A stretch of 64,000 nt of DNA from assembly GCA_030620095.1 (NCBI GenBank), contig JAUTXW010000331.1, forward strand, positions 62,001 to 126,000, read 5' to 3'. Position 1 is the first letter of the stretch, and each line of letters starts with the position of its first letter. The translations under genes and the position numbers were made by a program. Positions 34,641 to 45,495 of this stretch are shown piece by piece. This stretch comes from Kuschelorhynchus macadamiae. Its lineage: Eukaryota > Arthropoda > Insecta > Coleoptera > Curculionidae. The notes under the pieces are model-generated. The model was not told the DNA's origin. It saw only the letters and a program-made list of their open reading frames with translations, and did no database searches.

Positions 34641-37620
34641 GTAGCAATTGATCCTGTTTCGACTAACATGCCCGAGTATCAAATGGCAACGATTCGGCTT
34701 ATTTGTTTAAATGTAGCGCAAGGCGTGAATAATATGGAACTTTTAGTAATGGCATATCGGTATATTAATCTATGCATAACGGTAAAATTTTCAACTTTTC
34801 GCCGATTTGCTTCGAAGTACATGTGGGCACCTTCAAAAGGCATTTTGTATTTCTGTGAACATGTTTGTGTTTTTCGTAAAGTTGTATGTCGAAATAGGAT
34901 AGAACAAGCAAACATTTTCAGCTCTTTTGCTTTTTACTTAAAAAACACCAGAAAAGTTACATTTCAATAAAAACATAAATACAGTAAGGCACAAAAAAGT
35001 TACCCTTGCTTTTTGTAGCCGAAGTACTGCAGAGAACGCCCTCTGCAATCTATATCAAAATTATAACAAATTCAAATTCCTCACAAAAAACTCCCAATCT
35101 ATAAATTTCATACAAAAATATTGTCTAGAAAATAAATTTATTAGGAAAATCGAAAATGAAAAAATCACTTGGACACCCTGTATCTCGGTTTGAATTATTA
35201 ACTTTTGAACTAAGCTAAGTTAGGCTAATTCTCAATATTTTGATCCAAGGAATATGCAGGTACATTTTGTACCATTAATTTTGGGGCACCATCTATATTC
35301 TTATACGAGCTTTATTCAGTTTTCAATGTTCAAAATAAACAATGGGTATGATCAAGTCCAGAAAGAGCTTAAGGGTATTTGAAAAGATCTTTTTTTTAGG
35401 AAAAAAAACAGTTATTTTTATGTTTATATACAAATAATTTTCTTTTGTTTGTGAGGCTCATGAAGATATTTTTAGTGTAGGTTTCTTGAATTTTGACCTC
35501 TATAAGCCAAGAGCGTTAGTCAGATTTGGCAATTATATCAATTGAAAATAAAATATTTGAGGCTATAGATCATACTGAAATGATTAATGACCTTGCCTCA
35601 GCTTGCGGCTGTTAAAGCCAGACGTGTTGTAATTTATTGTATAAGTTTACGTTTTTAAAATGTTTATTTGCTTTCGTGTAGTTACTTTGTGAATGTTTTT
35701 TTAGCTTATTTTTGTTCTTACAATATTTTTTGTGTTTAATTTTGTACCTAATTCAATAAAAAAATATATTTTAGATTTCCGTCTTCTTTTTTACCTTTCG
35801 AATTATTGCAGGCTGTTTTTAGGAAAATACCCGTTTTTGCCATATAATAAATATAAAAGCATAACAATTAATAGATAAATAAACATTGCATCCACTAGTT
35901 CTGATGATTAGCAACTCTCGCGCACAATAGACGAATTGGGTAGTGGTTTGTGCTCTCGCGGCGAGCGGCTACAGCTAAACCCTACGAAGTTCGTTAATTT
36001 GCGATCGTGCAAATTCAGCCAAACGAGATCAGTTGTTGTCTTCGCTTGCTAACAGCGAGTTAATAAATCAGGCATGTGGCCATAATCTAACTACTAATAG
36101 TTTATTTCTGATTGATCCAATTTTTTGAGCCGTTTTTACAGTGTTTTAAATTTTTTTCGATAGTGTTTTTTCCCTTAGGAAAATCTTATGATTTTGAGCC
36201 ATTCTTAAGCCTTCAGCAACGTGTTGAATCAGTAATTTAAAAATTTTTTTAAAAAATTTTTCTCATAATTAACTGTACTTTTTTATGATAAAATGAATTT
36301 TTCTAACTTTATCTGATAAAGATCAACTTCTGTTTCCCGACTTACATAAATTAATTTTCATTTAACACTGACATATTATATTGTTTAAACCTTTGTTTAA
36401 ATTTTAATTGTCTGAATTTTATTTAATTCGAATAAGTTCAATTTATTGCTGATTAAATTTCACAGGTTTAGCTGTCATAATTTAATTGCTATTTATTTCA
36501 TTGCTGCCTAGAAATTGGAATTTTTTTATTTCTTAATCTATAGAGTGTTTTATCTCATGCTTGATATTTTTTTTAATGCAAATTTTTAGTTATTTGAGTT
36601 TACATCATTAGCTATATAGTGATCGTTTAAACAAGTAACTCAGTTGGAACGAATCCAGTATCAAAATCGGACCGGGTCCATACGCGCCACGAGTAAGCTG
36701 CCACTGACTGAATGAATGTTAACGGTAACATCGATTTCGCATCACCGCGATTGAGATTGGATTGGGTCCGCGTAGATCTAAATTCTTGACAAGATGAGGA
36801 ATTGTTATCCTACTACAGATTTAGGTCAACAATCAAAGTTATGACCGTACAATTTATAATCTTCAGCAGTTTAAGTAAATAATAATAATAGTTTTATTTT
36901 TAAGATTTAATAAAAGCTTTGCCGGACTAAAATATAAAATATTGGTACAAAATTGAATTGCATTCAACATGGATTCCGCAGCGTTACCGATCGATGCTGA
37001 TGGATAAAATCGAATGTTTTTGGAGCAGTAATAGATTTTTCACTCTGAAAGAAATTGGAAACGCTGTATTAGCGTTGTTAACCATCTTTATTAGTATGTT
37101 TTGATTAGAAAGGATAAGTTAGTTAAATGATATGTTTAATACATTTTGAATAGAGCATTCGTTTATACTATAAATATAAAAATGCACCAGTATTTTCTTA
37201 GTTTAAATTAGAAGTTTGTCTCGAATCTCTTTATTTAGAGTTGTAACTATTTTATATGTAGAAAACATAATATTTAAAATTGATTTCACGTACATATACA
37301 TATATTGGTTACTTACATTAAATAAATTCTGCAACTCTGCAAATAGGCATAGTAAATACATAGTACTTACAAAAAATAAATTTATATTTATTAATAAATC
37401 TTAAATATATTTCAATTTGTGCTTCTTATAATCAATCATCTCCTATTACCGAAGTTTGTTCGCAATGTTCGCATTAATTACATTCTGCTAGGACCATAAT
37501 TCCTATCCAACAATGAATATAAAACATGGAACAGTCAACAAGTCAACAACTAATTCAACACACGTAACGTAGACATCGGAACTAAATGGACCCGTGAAAG
37601 AATCCATTTATAATTTTGAA
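34640..37620. other. AT-rich intergenic DNA with two GC-richer islands
   Basis: Stretches at about 35900-36070 and 36640-36790 are clearly GC-richer than the surroundings but contain no open exon or bounded repeat that I can name. One possibility is 5'-UTR sequence of the downstream LINE. At 35173 an ACACCCTGTAT motif resembles the end of TACAGGGTG-type elements. Confidence 0.35.
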
Positions 37621-37629
37621 TAAAATATA

Positions 37630-39830
37630 AAATTCATTATTCTTTTAGTGAGAGAGTGGGTTGATAATGAAAATATTTCTTTTGCTTTTTACAATGTTCG
37701 ATCAATAACTAAACATTTTGCAGAAATTAATCATTCATTTTGCAAGAAAGATATGATATCCTGGGTTTATCGGAGACTTGGTTGTCTGAAACGGTTTATG
37801 ACAATTTAATTAATATTAATGGATATGTTTTTATTCGTTAGAGTGCTTTAATTTAAAACAAATTATGAACAAACCTACACGAGTAACCAAAAATTCTTCT
37901 ACTCTATTAGATATCATAATTGTTTCAAAATACGTAAATTATTTGTTTGGTGTTGAAAATGTTTGCAATTTAACTGATCATTTTTTTGGTGTACTGCCAG
38001 TTTGGCTCAAATAAGGTTAAAAATACTACTGAATATTTTAAAACTAGAAATCTAAAAAGAATAGATAAAGATCTTCTAGATGAATTGTTGAAGGTAACAC
38101 CCTTTGAAAATATTTTATTAATTAATGAAATTAATTTGAAAGTCAATGTGCTTAACTAAATTAGTTTTAGATTTGTTTGATTTTATTGCTCCTTTTAAAG
38201 AAGTAAAATTAATCCCTCATGGTTTACAGACACCATTAAAAAGATGGTGTCTTTAAAAAATAAAGCTTTTAATAAGTTTAAGAAGACTAAACTTAACCAT
38301 TGGGACTTTTATAAACAAGTTAAAAATGAGACCACAAATGCTATTAATAGAGAAAAAAAGGGCTACATGTAATTTCGCTTGGATACTTATATGAATGATG
38401 GAAAAGTATTGTGGAAAAAAATTGCAGATTTAAATATATACAGTAAAAAATCTAATGATCATTTGCCTGACCGTATAAATAAACCTAACGAAATTAACAA
38501 CTATTTTTTGCAATTTTCTAGCTATACTTTGCCGGATCAAAACATTCTTAATTTGTATTCAGTTTCATTAAAAACCGATTTTAATGATCTTTTTTCATTT
38601 TCCCTAATAGATGAAAATATCGTTTATAAATATTTGCTTGAAATAAAGTCTAAGGCTTATGGTCATGACAAGTTGAATGTGGATATGCTATTGTTGTGCT
38701 GTCCCTATATTCTGCCTTTCCTTGTTCACATTTTCCTGGTTCCTGGAAAATTTCCAGAGTCCTACCGCTTCCAAAAAAGAAAGAGCCCAATAACTTCTCC
38801 GACTTGCGGCTTATTTCAATATTGTCACCTCTGTCCAAAGTTATGGAAAAAATTATGGCCAACCAAATTAGAGAACATATAGATACCTTTAACATTTTGC
38901 CATATAGACAGTCTCGATTTAGACAGGGTTATAGCTGCGCCACATGCCTGCTTGATGTTGTTGACAATATTATTGGGGAGCTTGATTCTGGCAAGTGTTC
39001 TGCTCTTGTACTTCTAGATTATTCAAAGGCTTTTGATAAAATAAATCATGATATCTTATACGCCATTTTGCGTCACGCAGGTTTCTCAGAAAACTCCATA
39101 AAGTCAATTAAAAGTTATTTATCAGTCCGCCAACAGTTTGTAGAGACCACTGCGGGAAATTCTGACTGTGGGGTACCCCAAGCATCTGTCCTTGGACCCC
39201 TCCTCTTTTGCATATATAGCTTTAATATCACCAGTTGTTTGAAATATTATTGCTCATCGTATTTATATGCCGATGATAGCCAACTACTCTATTCGTTCTT
39301 TCCATCTCAGCTGCGTGATGCAAATATGGCCATTGGTGAAGATCTGGAAAGATTGGTGGAGTTTTCGGGCCAGCATCAGTTGTATGTTAATCCAGCTAAG
39401 TCATAGATTCTTATTTTTGGTAGAAACAAAGAGGATATTGCGAGTAAAATTAAAATTTCAATAAATAATATCGATTTACAATGCAGTAATACTGCTCGAA
39501 ACTTGGGTCTGGAATTTGATACAGATTTGCGTTTTTCTTCCCATGTTGCTAAATGTATGGGGAGGGCGTGCGCTAATTTAAAAATGTTGTTTCTTCACCG
39601 ACATGTTTTACCAGAAAGTTTAAAAATAAAACTTACAGATGTACTAGTTCTTAGTCATTTCAATTTTTGCGATGTGGTGTACGGACCTTGCCTTATTAAA
39701 AAAGATGCAAACCGAATTCAAAGGCTACAAAAGTCTTGTTTAAGATTTATATATCGTCGGTACAATGCCAAAGCTACGAATGTGCAAATTTTTAGTTTCG
39801 AGAAAACGGGGTTTAAGTGTTCAGTTTAGT
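37630..39830 (+). mobile_element. Jockey/CR1-like LINE ORF2 (decayed, internally deleted)
   Basis: The plus strand encodes the endonuclease start (FAFYNVRSITKHFAEI, then DILGLSETWLSE across a frame change), skips the GDFN region through a deletion near 37845, and resumes with KPTRVTKNSSTLLDIIIVS and NLTDHFFGVLP. The reverse transcriptase follows: LPLPKKKEPNNFSDLRLISI, FRQGYSCATCLLDVV, LLDYSKAFDKINHDIL, CGVPQASVLGPLLFCIYSFN and YLYADDSQLLYS, then the C-terminal NLGLEFDTDLRFSSHV. In the PQG motif the glycine is replaced (PQA), which would harm activity. The reading ends near 39830, where DNA of a different kind begins. Confidence 0.85.
38696..39406 (+). pseudogene. Reverse transcriptase core of the LINE
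   Basis: This 236-codon open stretch is the longest piece of the LINE ORF2 and holds the palm domain: LDYSKAFD (first catalytic Asp), GVPQASVLGPLLF (normally PQGS) and YADD (second and third catalytic Asp). Flanking parts continue in other frames before 38696 and after the stop at 39406 (39503-39829 gives the C-terminal domain). It would copy LINE RNA at a nicked target site if intact; here the frame breaks and the PQA change argue that it is dead. Confidence 0.85.
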
Positions 39831-40295
39831 TTAAAAAATTGACATCTTGAAGTAAGATCCTCAACTATGAAATAATTTTAATTTTCAATCAGCAAGATTA
39901 TGGCAATATGAAATGCAAATCGATTTTTCTTTTTTTTTCAAAAAAATGCACATTCGTTTTTTTGGCTTTGCAAAAAAAGTAAATATTTTTATTCGTGCAA
40001 ATGAAAAAATACACATTTTCCAAAAACAGTGCTTTATTGACGTTCTAATTACGTAGGATTCATCAAAATACAAGAAAATAAAGCATCATTCTGACAAAAA
40101 AAAACAAAAATTCCTGAAAATACAGGAAAAAATCAGTCATTAATCTAAGTAACAAAAGTCTTGGTAACCTGAAACTAGAACAAAACTTATCAAAACAAAA
40201 ACATTACTTCAAGAACAAAATTAACTTAATCAAAATCCGAAGAATGACGCAACTAAAGAAAGCTAGTAAAAAAACTTAATTTGAAAAGTAGTATT

Positions 40296-42271
40296 CTAAT
40301 CTTGGTCGTCAGTCTCAGATTCTTCGCCTATATCCGGCTCAGGTAAGTTATATCTAACATCACCGCTTGTTTTTAACGACTCGTGAAAGGGATGATAAGC
40401 CCTAGGAATAGTTAAGTCCTTGCACATCTTTAGCAAATCTATTTTTTTTGCTTCACTTATAGGAAGTTCACAATTGAAAGCTTTATTTACCATCAGTGTT
40501 GTAGGACGACCTCTGTTCCTTATTTTGCGGCAGTCTACCTCCGAAAAATCCTCAAGAAAGCTAGTCTTGTAAAACAGTTTTAAAGGCTCGTCTTTCAAGT
40601 ATCGGAGCCAGCAAACACTCCTCCATGGAATTTTGAAATTTGAACAGCTTGAAAAGCCTTTGAAATCATAAAATTCATCATACAAAATGTTTTTTACTTC
40701 GAAAGGCTCCGGAGATACACGAGCACTTCGAATCAATTGCGCCCAACCATCAGGAGTATACACTGGTACATACTTTGCCTTCCTTTCAATTTTCGAGTGG
40801 ATGGAGTCACACTCCATTTCACTGTGACCAGTTTCAAAAAAACGGTGATCAATAATCCGCAAGGACTGATGGTTCTTCAGTAGATGCATACACATAGAAG
40901 CAAACACAGAATTCTTCTGTTGTCCACCACATCCATCTGACATGATACGAACCTCGGTGATTTCAGTGTGGAACATGATAAAATCATACACACAAGAGGC
41001 TATCTCATTTGCTCCACGTTTACCTTGAGTTTCATCCCAGAGATAACATTTTACCTTTTTGGTGACCCAAATTGTACATTGTCAGATTATACACTGCCAA
41101 TTTTCGTAAATAGAAAATTTGGCCTGAGGATCCTTTCGGAGTATTGAGGACAGCTTGCAGATCAAAATTGAAAGCTAGAATTTGAGGATTTCCTTTTGCG
41201 AGGATTTTGTCTTCGTCACGAGACTCTCTTGCGGCGACTTTTCTTTCTAGATGTCCTTTGTACTCATCTTCTTTTAGGATTTTTTCTTCTTCAGTTAAGG
41301 AGTCTCGTACCAAGCATCTCCTGCATTGCTCCTTTTTCGGTTTAAAAAAACCTAAATTGTATCTCTGAAATACTTGTCGGTATTTTTCAAAAGTCACCAG
41401 TTTGCTTTTGTTTGTGATGCAGATCTCTTTATACATTCTATGCATTATTGATAGATTGAGAGATGGGTCCAGGTACTTCTTGGTACTAGAAACGCGACAG
41501 TAATGCGATTCTACCGATGGGAATGAAAGGATGTGTTCTCGTATAAATGTTTCATCATTTTCGGATAGTTTGTTGGAAGGTTTGTGTTTTCCGCGGTTAT
41601 CTCTTTTTCCTGAAAGCCACTGGATGAACATTTTTTAATGAACTTCGTAGTAAGGCGTCCGTTATATTCAGCGTAGCCATAAAAAACTCTCTGCACACAT
41701 TATGCCTAGAAACGCCAACAGTAAAGAAATACTTGTACGTGAATGTTCTACGTGAATGCTCAATATTTCGAGTGATGCGTGCTTTTAAATTTTGTTCTAC
41801 GTGGCTCTTTATGAATTGTAGCTGGTCATCAATGTTATGCAAACTACGAAAATCTGCGTAAATTTTCTGGCGATTCTCTTCATCAACAAGTTCAGAACAT
41901 TTGTGTTTTGCTTTGCCAAGGCATGTAGCTGGTAAAAGAGGACGAGCAGGCTTCTCAATGCCTCTGTGTCCAGTATAGGATTCACCCATCACTCGTTTTG
42001 CCTTCCTGATATTTTGTTTCCACCCCTTCTCGTTCCTTACCCTTTTAATGTCAGGTTTTTTCTTGTCAGGTTGTTCATTTCTCTGAATATTCTGGACTGC
42101 TTCTTCAACAGATTGAACTGAATTAGATGAGTCGCTTTCGGATCCACTTTAAGATGGTTCATAATTATCTGAAGACGAATTGGAAAAAATGTCCAAATCA
42201 TCAGAAACTTCTTCTCCGTAATGGTGGAAAACTTAGAGGGTACATAGTTGAGGTAGGTTGTCGTTCGTTTT
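40296..42271 (-). pseudogene. Transposase-like protein (DDE-like, GCGGQ/GHSxMExDSxHS family)
   Basis: Reading from 42271 down: an acidic Ser-rich start (SGSESDSSNSVQSVEEA), a basic block (DKKKPDIKRVRNEKGWKQ), RGIEKPARPLLPATCLGKAK, the RGKHKPSNKL and FPSVESHYCR motifs, a C-x2-C (CRRC), FNFDLQAVLNTPKG, then RIMSDGCGGQQKN, FFETGHSEMECDSIHSKIE and an acidic tail. The order D (FDLQA), D (SDGCGG), E/D (MECDSIH) suggests an RNase H-like DDE/D catalytic core; this is inference. I recall the family as common but poorly named in insect genomes (the DUF7869 label may apply). Breaks: a TAA near 42148, frame changes near 42230, 41610 and 41040. Confidence 0.7.
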
Positions 42272-42440
42272 CTGTAATAGTAAAATATCCATTAATGTCA
42301 ATACAAAAAATATAACTATAAATAATTAAGACTGATCTTGTAAAACACTTTTTTTTATAAGGTACCAGGTACCTATACAAAGGCAAATAAATTCATAGTC
42401 TAAAAAATATAGTAGGTAAATAACTTACACCCATGCTTAC

Positions 42441-42512
42441 CTACAACTCCTCCGGATATTTGTGGAAGAGATTCAGGGTCCATGGATGATGTGGATGGCT
42501 GCGGTTCGTTTT
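42441..42512 (-). CDS. 72-bp mini-exon B of the transposase-like gene
   Basis: On the minus strand the exon follows TATTACAG and is followed by GTAAGC. It encodes ENEPQPSTSSMDPESLPQIS plus GGVV in a frame that starts with a split codon. It is a duplicate of mini-exon A (42695-42766) and of the start of the main exon at 42271. The exon length is a multiple of three, so inclusion or skipping would keep frame. Confidence 0.6.
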   Translation of the reverse strand, partial: KTNRSHPHHPWTLNLFHKYPEEL

Positions 42513-42694
42513 CTGTAATAGCAAAATATCAGTGTTAATGTCAATACAGAAAATGTAGCTCAATGCTTAAGGATAAACTTGAAAAACGCAGATTAGGTAT
42601 TCTACTAAGTAATCTTTTTTATACAGGTACACAAAGGCAAATAAATTTATGGTTCCACCGTACAGTAAGTAAATAACTTGGGACTTATGCTCAC

Positions 42695-42766
42695 CAAAAA
42701 CTCCTCCGGATATTTTCGGAGGAATTACAGGCTGCATAGTTGAGGTACATGGCTGTGGCTCGCTTT
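42695..42766 (-). CDS. 72-bp mini-exon A of the transposase-like gene
   Basis: On the minus strand, bounded by TATTTCAG and GTGAGC. It encodes ESEPQPCTSTMQPVIPPKIS plus GGVF, clearly homologous to mini-exon B, and has the same 72-bp length and the same split-codon phase. The intron sequence next to it is duplicated too (AAAGGCAAATAAATT occurs at both spacings), showing segmental duplication of about 245 bp. Confidence 0.6.
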
Positions 42767-42966
42767 CTGAAATAATAAAATTATTGTAATAATATTATAC
42801 AAACCGGCAAAAAAATTCGTAGTCTGAAGCATTATAAGTGGATATGTAGCTCAGACTCATGTTCTCCACACGAACCTAATATTATTACATCCTCATAAAC
42901 AGTACAAACATCATTTTTATTATTACAATTTTTACTATACTTCTTAATATGCATATTTCGGCTTAC

Positions 42967-43021
42967 CTTATGCATCCAATTTCTTACTCAGCGCCAGTAT
43001 CTTATACGTACGAGAAGACAT
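42967..43021 (-). CDS. First exon of the transposase-like gene
   Basis: ATG at 43021 opens MSSRTYKILALSKKLDA followed by a TAA and the donor GTAAGC. The short basic N-terminus with a downstream splice donor fits the first exon of the gene, but the TAA just before the donor would end translation, so the copy is damaged here or starts elsewhere. Confidence 0.45.
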
Positions 43022-43345
43022 TTTTATGAACAGTTTCACCAATGTCTCTAATTGTCACTGTCAAAAACACTAATGTGGCACACTCACTATTTAGAACTCC
43101 AGAAACTCACTAAAACTTCAATGCCAAAAACACGAATCAGCTACAGAGGTACATTCGCTTCTTTGGCCTTGCAACAACTGAGCGATGAGCACATTCTCGA
43201 AACAGACATTGGTAGTGGGAGGGGGTTAAACGCGCGAAGCACTTTCGTTACTTTGGCATTGAAAAATATCAAGGTTAACATATCCGTTACAGTACTTAGG
43301 TGAAAATCGCCAATTTTGTACATTCGTGGTTTTGGCATTGTACCC
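43020..43345. repeat. Subterminal repeat cluster of the DNA transposon
   Basis: Five related ~20-bp motifs in both orientations occur within 300 bp: TGTCAAAAACACTAATG (43059), CAATGCCAAAAACACGAAT (43120), GTACATTCGCTTCTTTGGCC (43149), GCACTTTCGTTACTTTGGCA (43239) and GTACATTCGTGGTTTTGGCA (43318). One matching motif is at the other end (39947). Likely transposase-binding repeats. Confidence 0.6.
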
Positions 43346-43349
43346 ACGG

Positions 43350-43737
43350 TACGAAATCAGAAAATTTGTGTGTTTTACTTGCGGAATCCTAGGCGTCTAT
43401 AATATCTTTAATTTTTAGTTGATTGTATAACTTAAATTTAATTATTTTGTATATATATCTGCTATATCTTCATGTATCTCCCATGCCCCTCTCCAAGTAT
43501 TTTTAATTAGTATTCCTACTAACCTAGTAAGTAGGTATATGGAATTTTCTATATGTTATTTATTTTTCTTTTTATTATTATTAATTATTTGCGGAAGTAT
43601 ATTAGTTGCTATTTTTGCACTGCGGAGCCAAAACTCGTATCAGTTTTACTGCCTTTTAGCTCCTTTTTGTAGTAATATGTTTCTACTCTGTAACAATTAT
43701 ACGTACTGTAACATTGTACACTGTACTGCAGATAAAA

Positions 43738-43780
<43 letters not shown>
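43350..43780 (+). mobile_element. LINE 3' UTR-like tail ending in a TTA microsatellite
   Basis: AT-rich sequence ending TGCAGATAAAACA followed by a 42-bp TTA repeat (43739-43780). This is the tail form of Jockey/CR1-type LINEs and is probably the displaced 3' end of the LINE at 37630-39830, separated by the DNA transposon. The link is inference from position and orientation. Confidence 0.45.
43739..43780 (+). repeat. TTA trinucleotide microsatellite
   Basis: Fourteen uninterrupted TTA/ATT units directly after GATAAAACA, the probable LINE tail. Confidence 0.9.
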
Positions 43781-44019
43781 GGGGGATGCGGAAGACTCAA
43801 CCGTTCAGTGTGGAAACTAACGACCACGCCAGAAAGGGAGCAGACGCTGTGAACGTGTGAGGCCTAGTTGTTCCTGTATTCTATCCCGTTTGTCTGCCTC
43901 AGTTATACATAGAATACTAGCGAAATGGCCGGTATGTGGCAGGAGTGGAAGGAGTAAGGGGATAGCTTGATAGAAAAGGTCTTCTCGTGAGAGCAGTAGT
44001 ACTCTCAAGGGATAACTAG
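43781..44019. other. GC-richer junction sequence before the minisatellite
   Basis: About 240 bp, less AT-rich than the rest (GGGGGATGCGG, CACGCCAGAAAGGGAGCAG). No gene or bounded repeat recognised. Confidence 0.4.
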
Positions 44020-44870
44020 AGTAACTTTTTGAACATTGACAGAGAATGGGTGGTCCTCTTGGCAGAAAGTACTATCAATGGTTAGTACCTGTGCAAATTT
44101 TGACTTACCCATAACTATTTGTATAGTACCTGCACAACTTTATTGTAAAAATGTTAAAAAATAAAGTACCCTTTTTAACTTTGACAGAGTATCGGTGGTA
44201 CTTCTGGCAGGAAGTACTATCGATGGTTAGTACTTGTACATATTTTTACTTACCTACATCTATTTGTCTAGTACATGGCAACATATTTGTAAAAATGTTA
44301 AAGAATAAAGTACCCTTTTGAACACTAACAGATCAATGTTAAAGAATAAAGTACCCTTTTGAACACTAACAGATAATCGTTGATACTCCTGGCAGAAAGT
44401 ATTATCGATGGTTATTACCTGCGCAAAATTCTACTCACCTATAGGTATTTGTCTAGTACCTGGCAAAATTATTGTAAAAATGGTAAAGAATAAAGTACCT
44501 TTTTAACATTGATAGAGGATTGATGGTACTCCTGGCCGAAAATATTATCGATGGTTAGTACTTGTGCAAATCTTTCGGTGGTGCTCCTGGCAGATAGTAC
44601 TATCGATGGTTAGTACCTGTGCAAATTTTGACTCACCTGTAGTTATTTGTCTGGTACCTGGCAACATTTTTGTAAGTAATCTTTTGAACATTGAACACCT
44701 ACAGCTATTTGTCTAGTACCTGGCATCACTTTTATAAAACTGTTTAAGAGTAAAGAACTTTTGAACATTGACAAATGATCAGTGATCCTCCTGGCAGAAA
44801 GTACTATCGATGGTTATTATCTGTACCAATTTTGACTCACCTATAGTTGTGTGCCTATGACCTGGCAATT
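44020..44870. repeat. Degenerate ~150-bp tandem repeat (minisatellite)
   Basis: Five to six diverged units share, in order: TTTTGAACATTGACAGA, GTACTCCTGGCAGAAAGTAC, TATCGATGGTTAGTACCTG, TGCAAATTTTGACTCACCTA, TATTTGTCTAGTACCTGGCA and AAAAATGTTAAAGAATAAAG. Each unit holds the quasi-palindrome GTACTATCGATGGTTAGTAC. Partial duplications (44310-44360) and a shortened unit (44565-44640) indicate unequal exchange. Confidence 0.85.
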
Positions 44871-45229
44871 GTTCATTCTAGATCAGCAAATTAGACACAC
44901 CCGTGTAACTATACTAAATCAAGGATTGTCAAACGAGACACTCGGCAAGCGACGCTTGAGTGCGGATATTTAAGAATTAAAAATGTGCGTGCTGTAAAAA
45001 GGTCCGCGGTAGCATGCCAATTACTTCTTGTAAACTATTCAATACATCATTTTTTTTTTTTAATTTGGCAACATTGTTAGAATTAATCATTCATTTCGTT
45101 GTTAAAAAATGCTATTTTTCAGCTTATGATACAGTTGAAAATGAAAGTTAAATCCTGAGATTTGATCGGTTGTTGTTGGCAAGGGGTATAAAGATTTTTA
45201 TTTGAACGTTCAGAATGAGTTGACAGTAG

Positions 45230-45300
45230 GATGCTCAGCCAGAGACGCTCGGCTTTGGATTAAGCGTTATGTGTTCGAATCCCCGTTCAGGCGAAAGACT
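45230..45300 (+). repeat. tRNA-like (SINE-type) sequence, plus copy
   Basis: GCTCAGCCAGAGACGCTCGG resembles a pol III A box region and GTGTTCGAATCCCC a B box. However the arms flanking TTCGAAT do not pair, so it cannot form a proper T-stem. It is probably a tRNA-derived SINE head or decayed tRNA, not a functional tRNA gene. Confidence 0.4.
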
Positions 45301-45419
45301 TTTTTTTAACAAAACTTGAAGAAGAATTTTGTTCGAGGGCTGCTTATTGCAACCCTCTTCCAAACCTAATCCACGTTGTTATAAATTATTACAAATTAAA
45401 AAAAAAACTAAATAAAGCT

Positions 45420-45495
45420 ACCGCCCAAACCAGGATTTGAACTTAGGACCTTCGCATTGCTAATCCGAAACCCAATCGCTGAGCTTATTGATATC
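45420..45495 (-). repeat. tRNA-like (SINE-type) sequence, minus copy
   Basis: On the minus strand AGCTCAGCGATTGGGTTTCG (A-box-like) and AGTTCAAATCCTGG (B-box-like) occur at tRNA spacing. It is related to, and inverted with respect to, the copy at 45230-45300. A poly-A-rich stretch lies between them. Confidence 0.4.

Larger units (their letters stand above)
39900..43345 (-). mobile_element. DNA transposon with GCGGQ-type transposase and subterminal repeats
   Basis: A multi-exon minus-strand gene (40296-43021) is flanked by short repeated motifs of the form YACATTCGTNNNTTTGGCNTTG: at 39947-39974 on the left and at 43148, 43239 and 43317 on the right. An inverted copy CAATGCCAAAAACACGAAT is at about 43120. 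Such subterminal repeats are typical transposase-binding sites. The element apparently lies inside a LINE, since LINE coding sequence stops near 39830 and a LINE-like 3' tail with a TTA tract reappears at 43350-43780. Exact termini and target duplication were not determined. Confidence 0.6.

Noticed and set aside
34668..34970. 100-codon open frame on the plus strand
   Set aside because: Overlaps an equally long frame on the other strand, no recognisable domain, neighbouring sequence is repeat-like.
45230..45300. Functional tRNA gene
   Set aside because: The bases flanking TTCGAAT do not pair as a T-stem and no acceptor stem is visible; kept only as a tRNA-like repeat.
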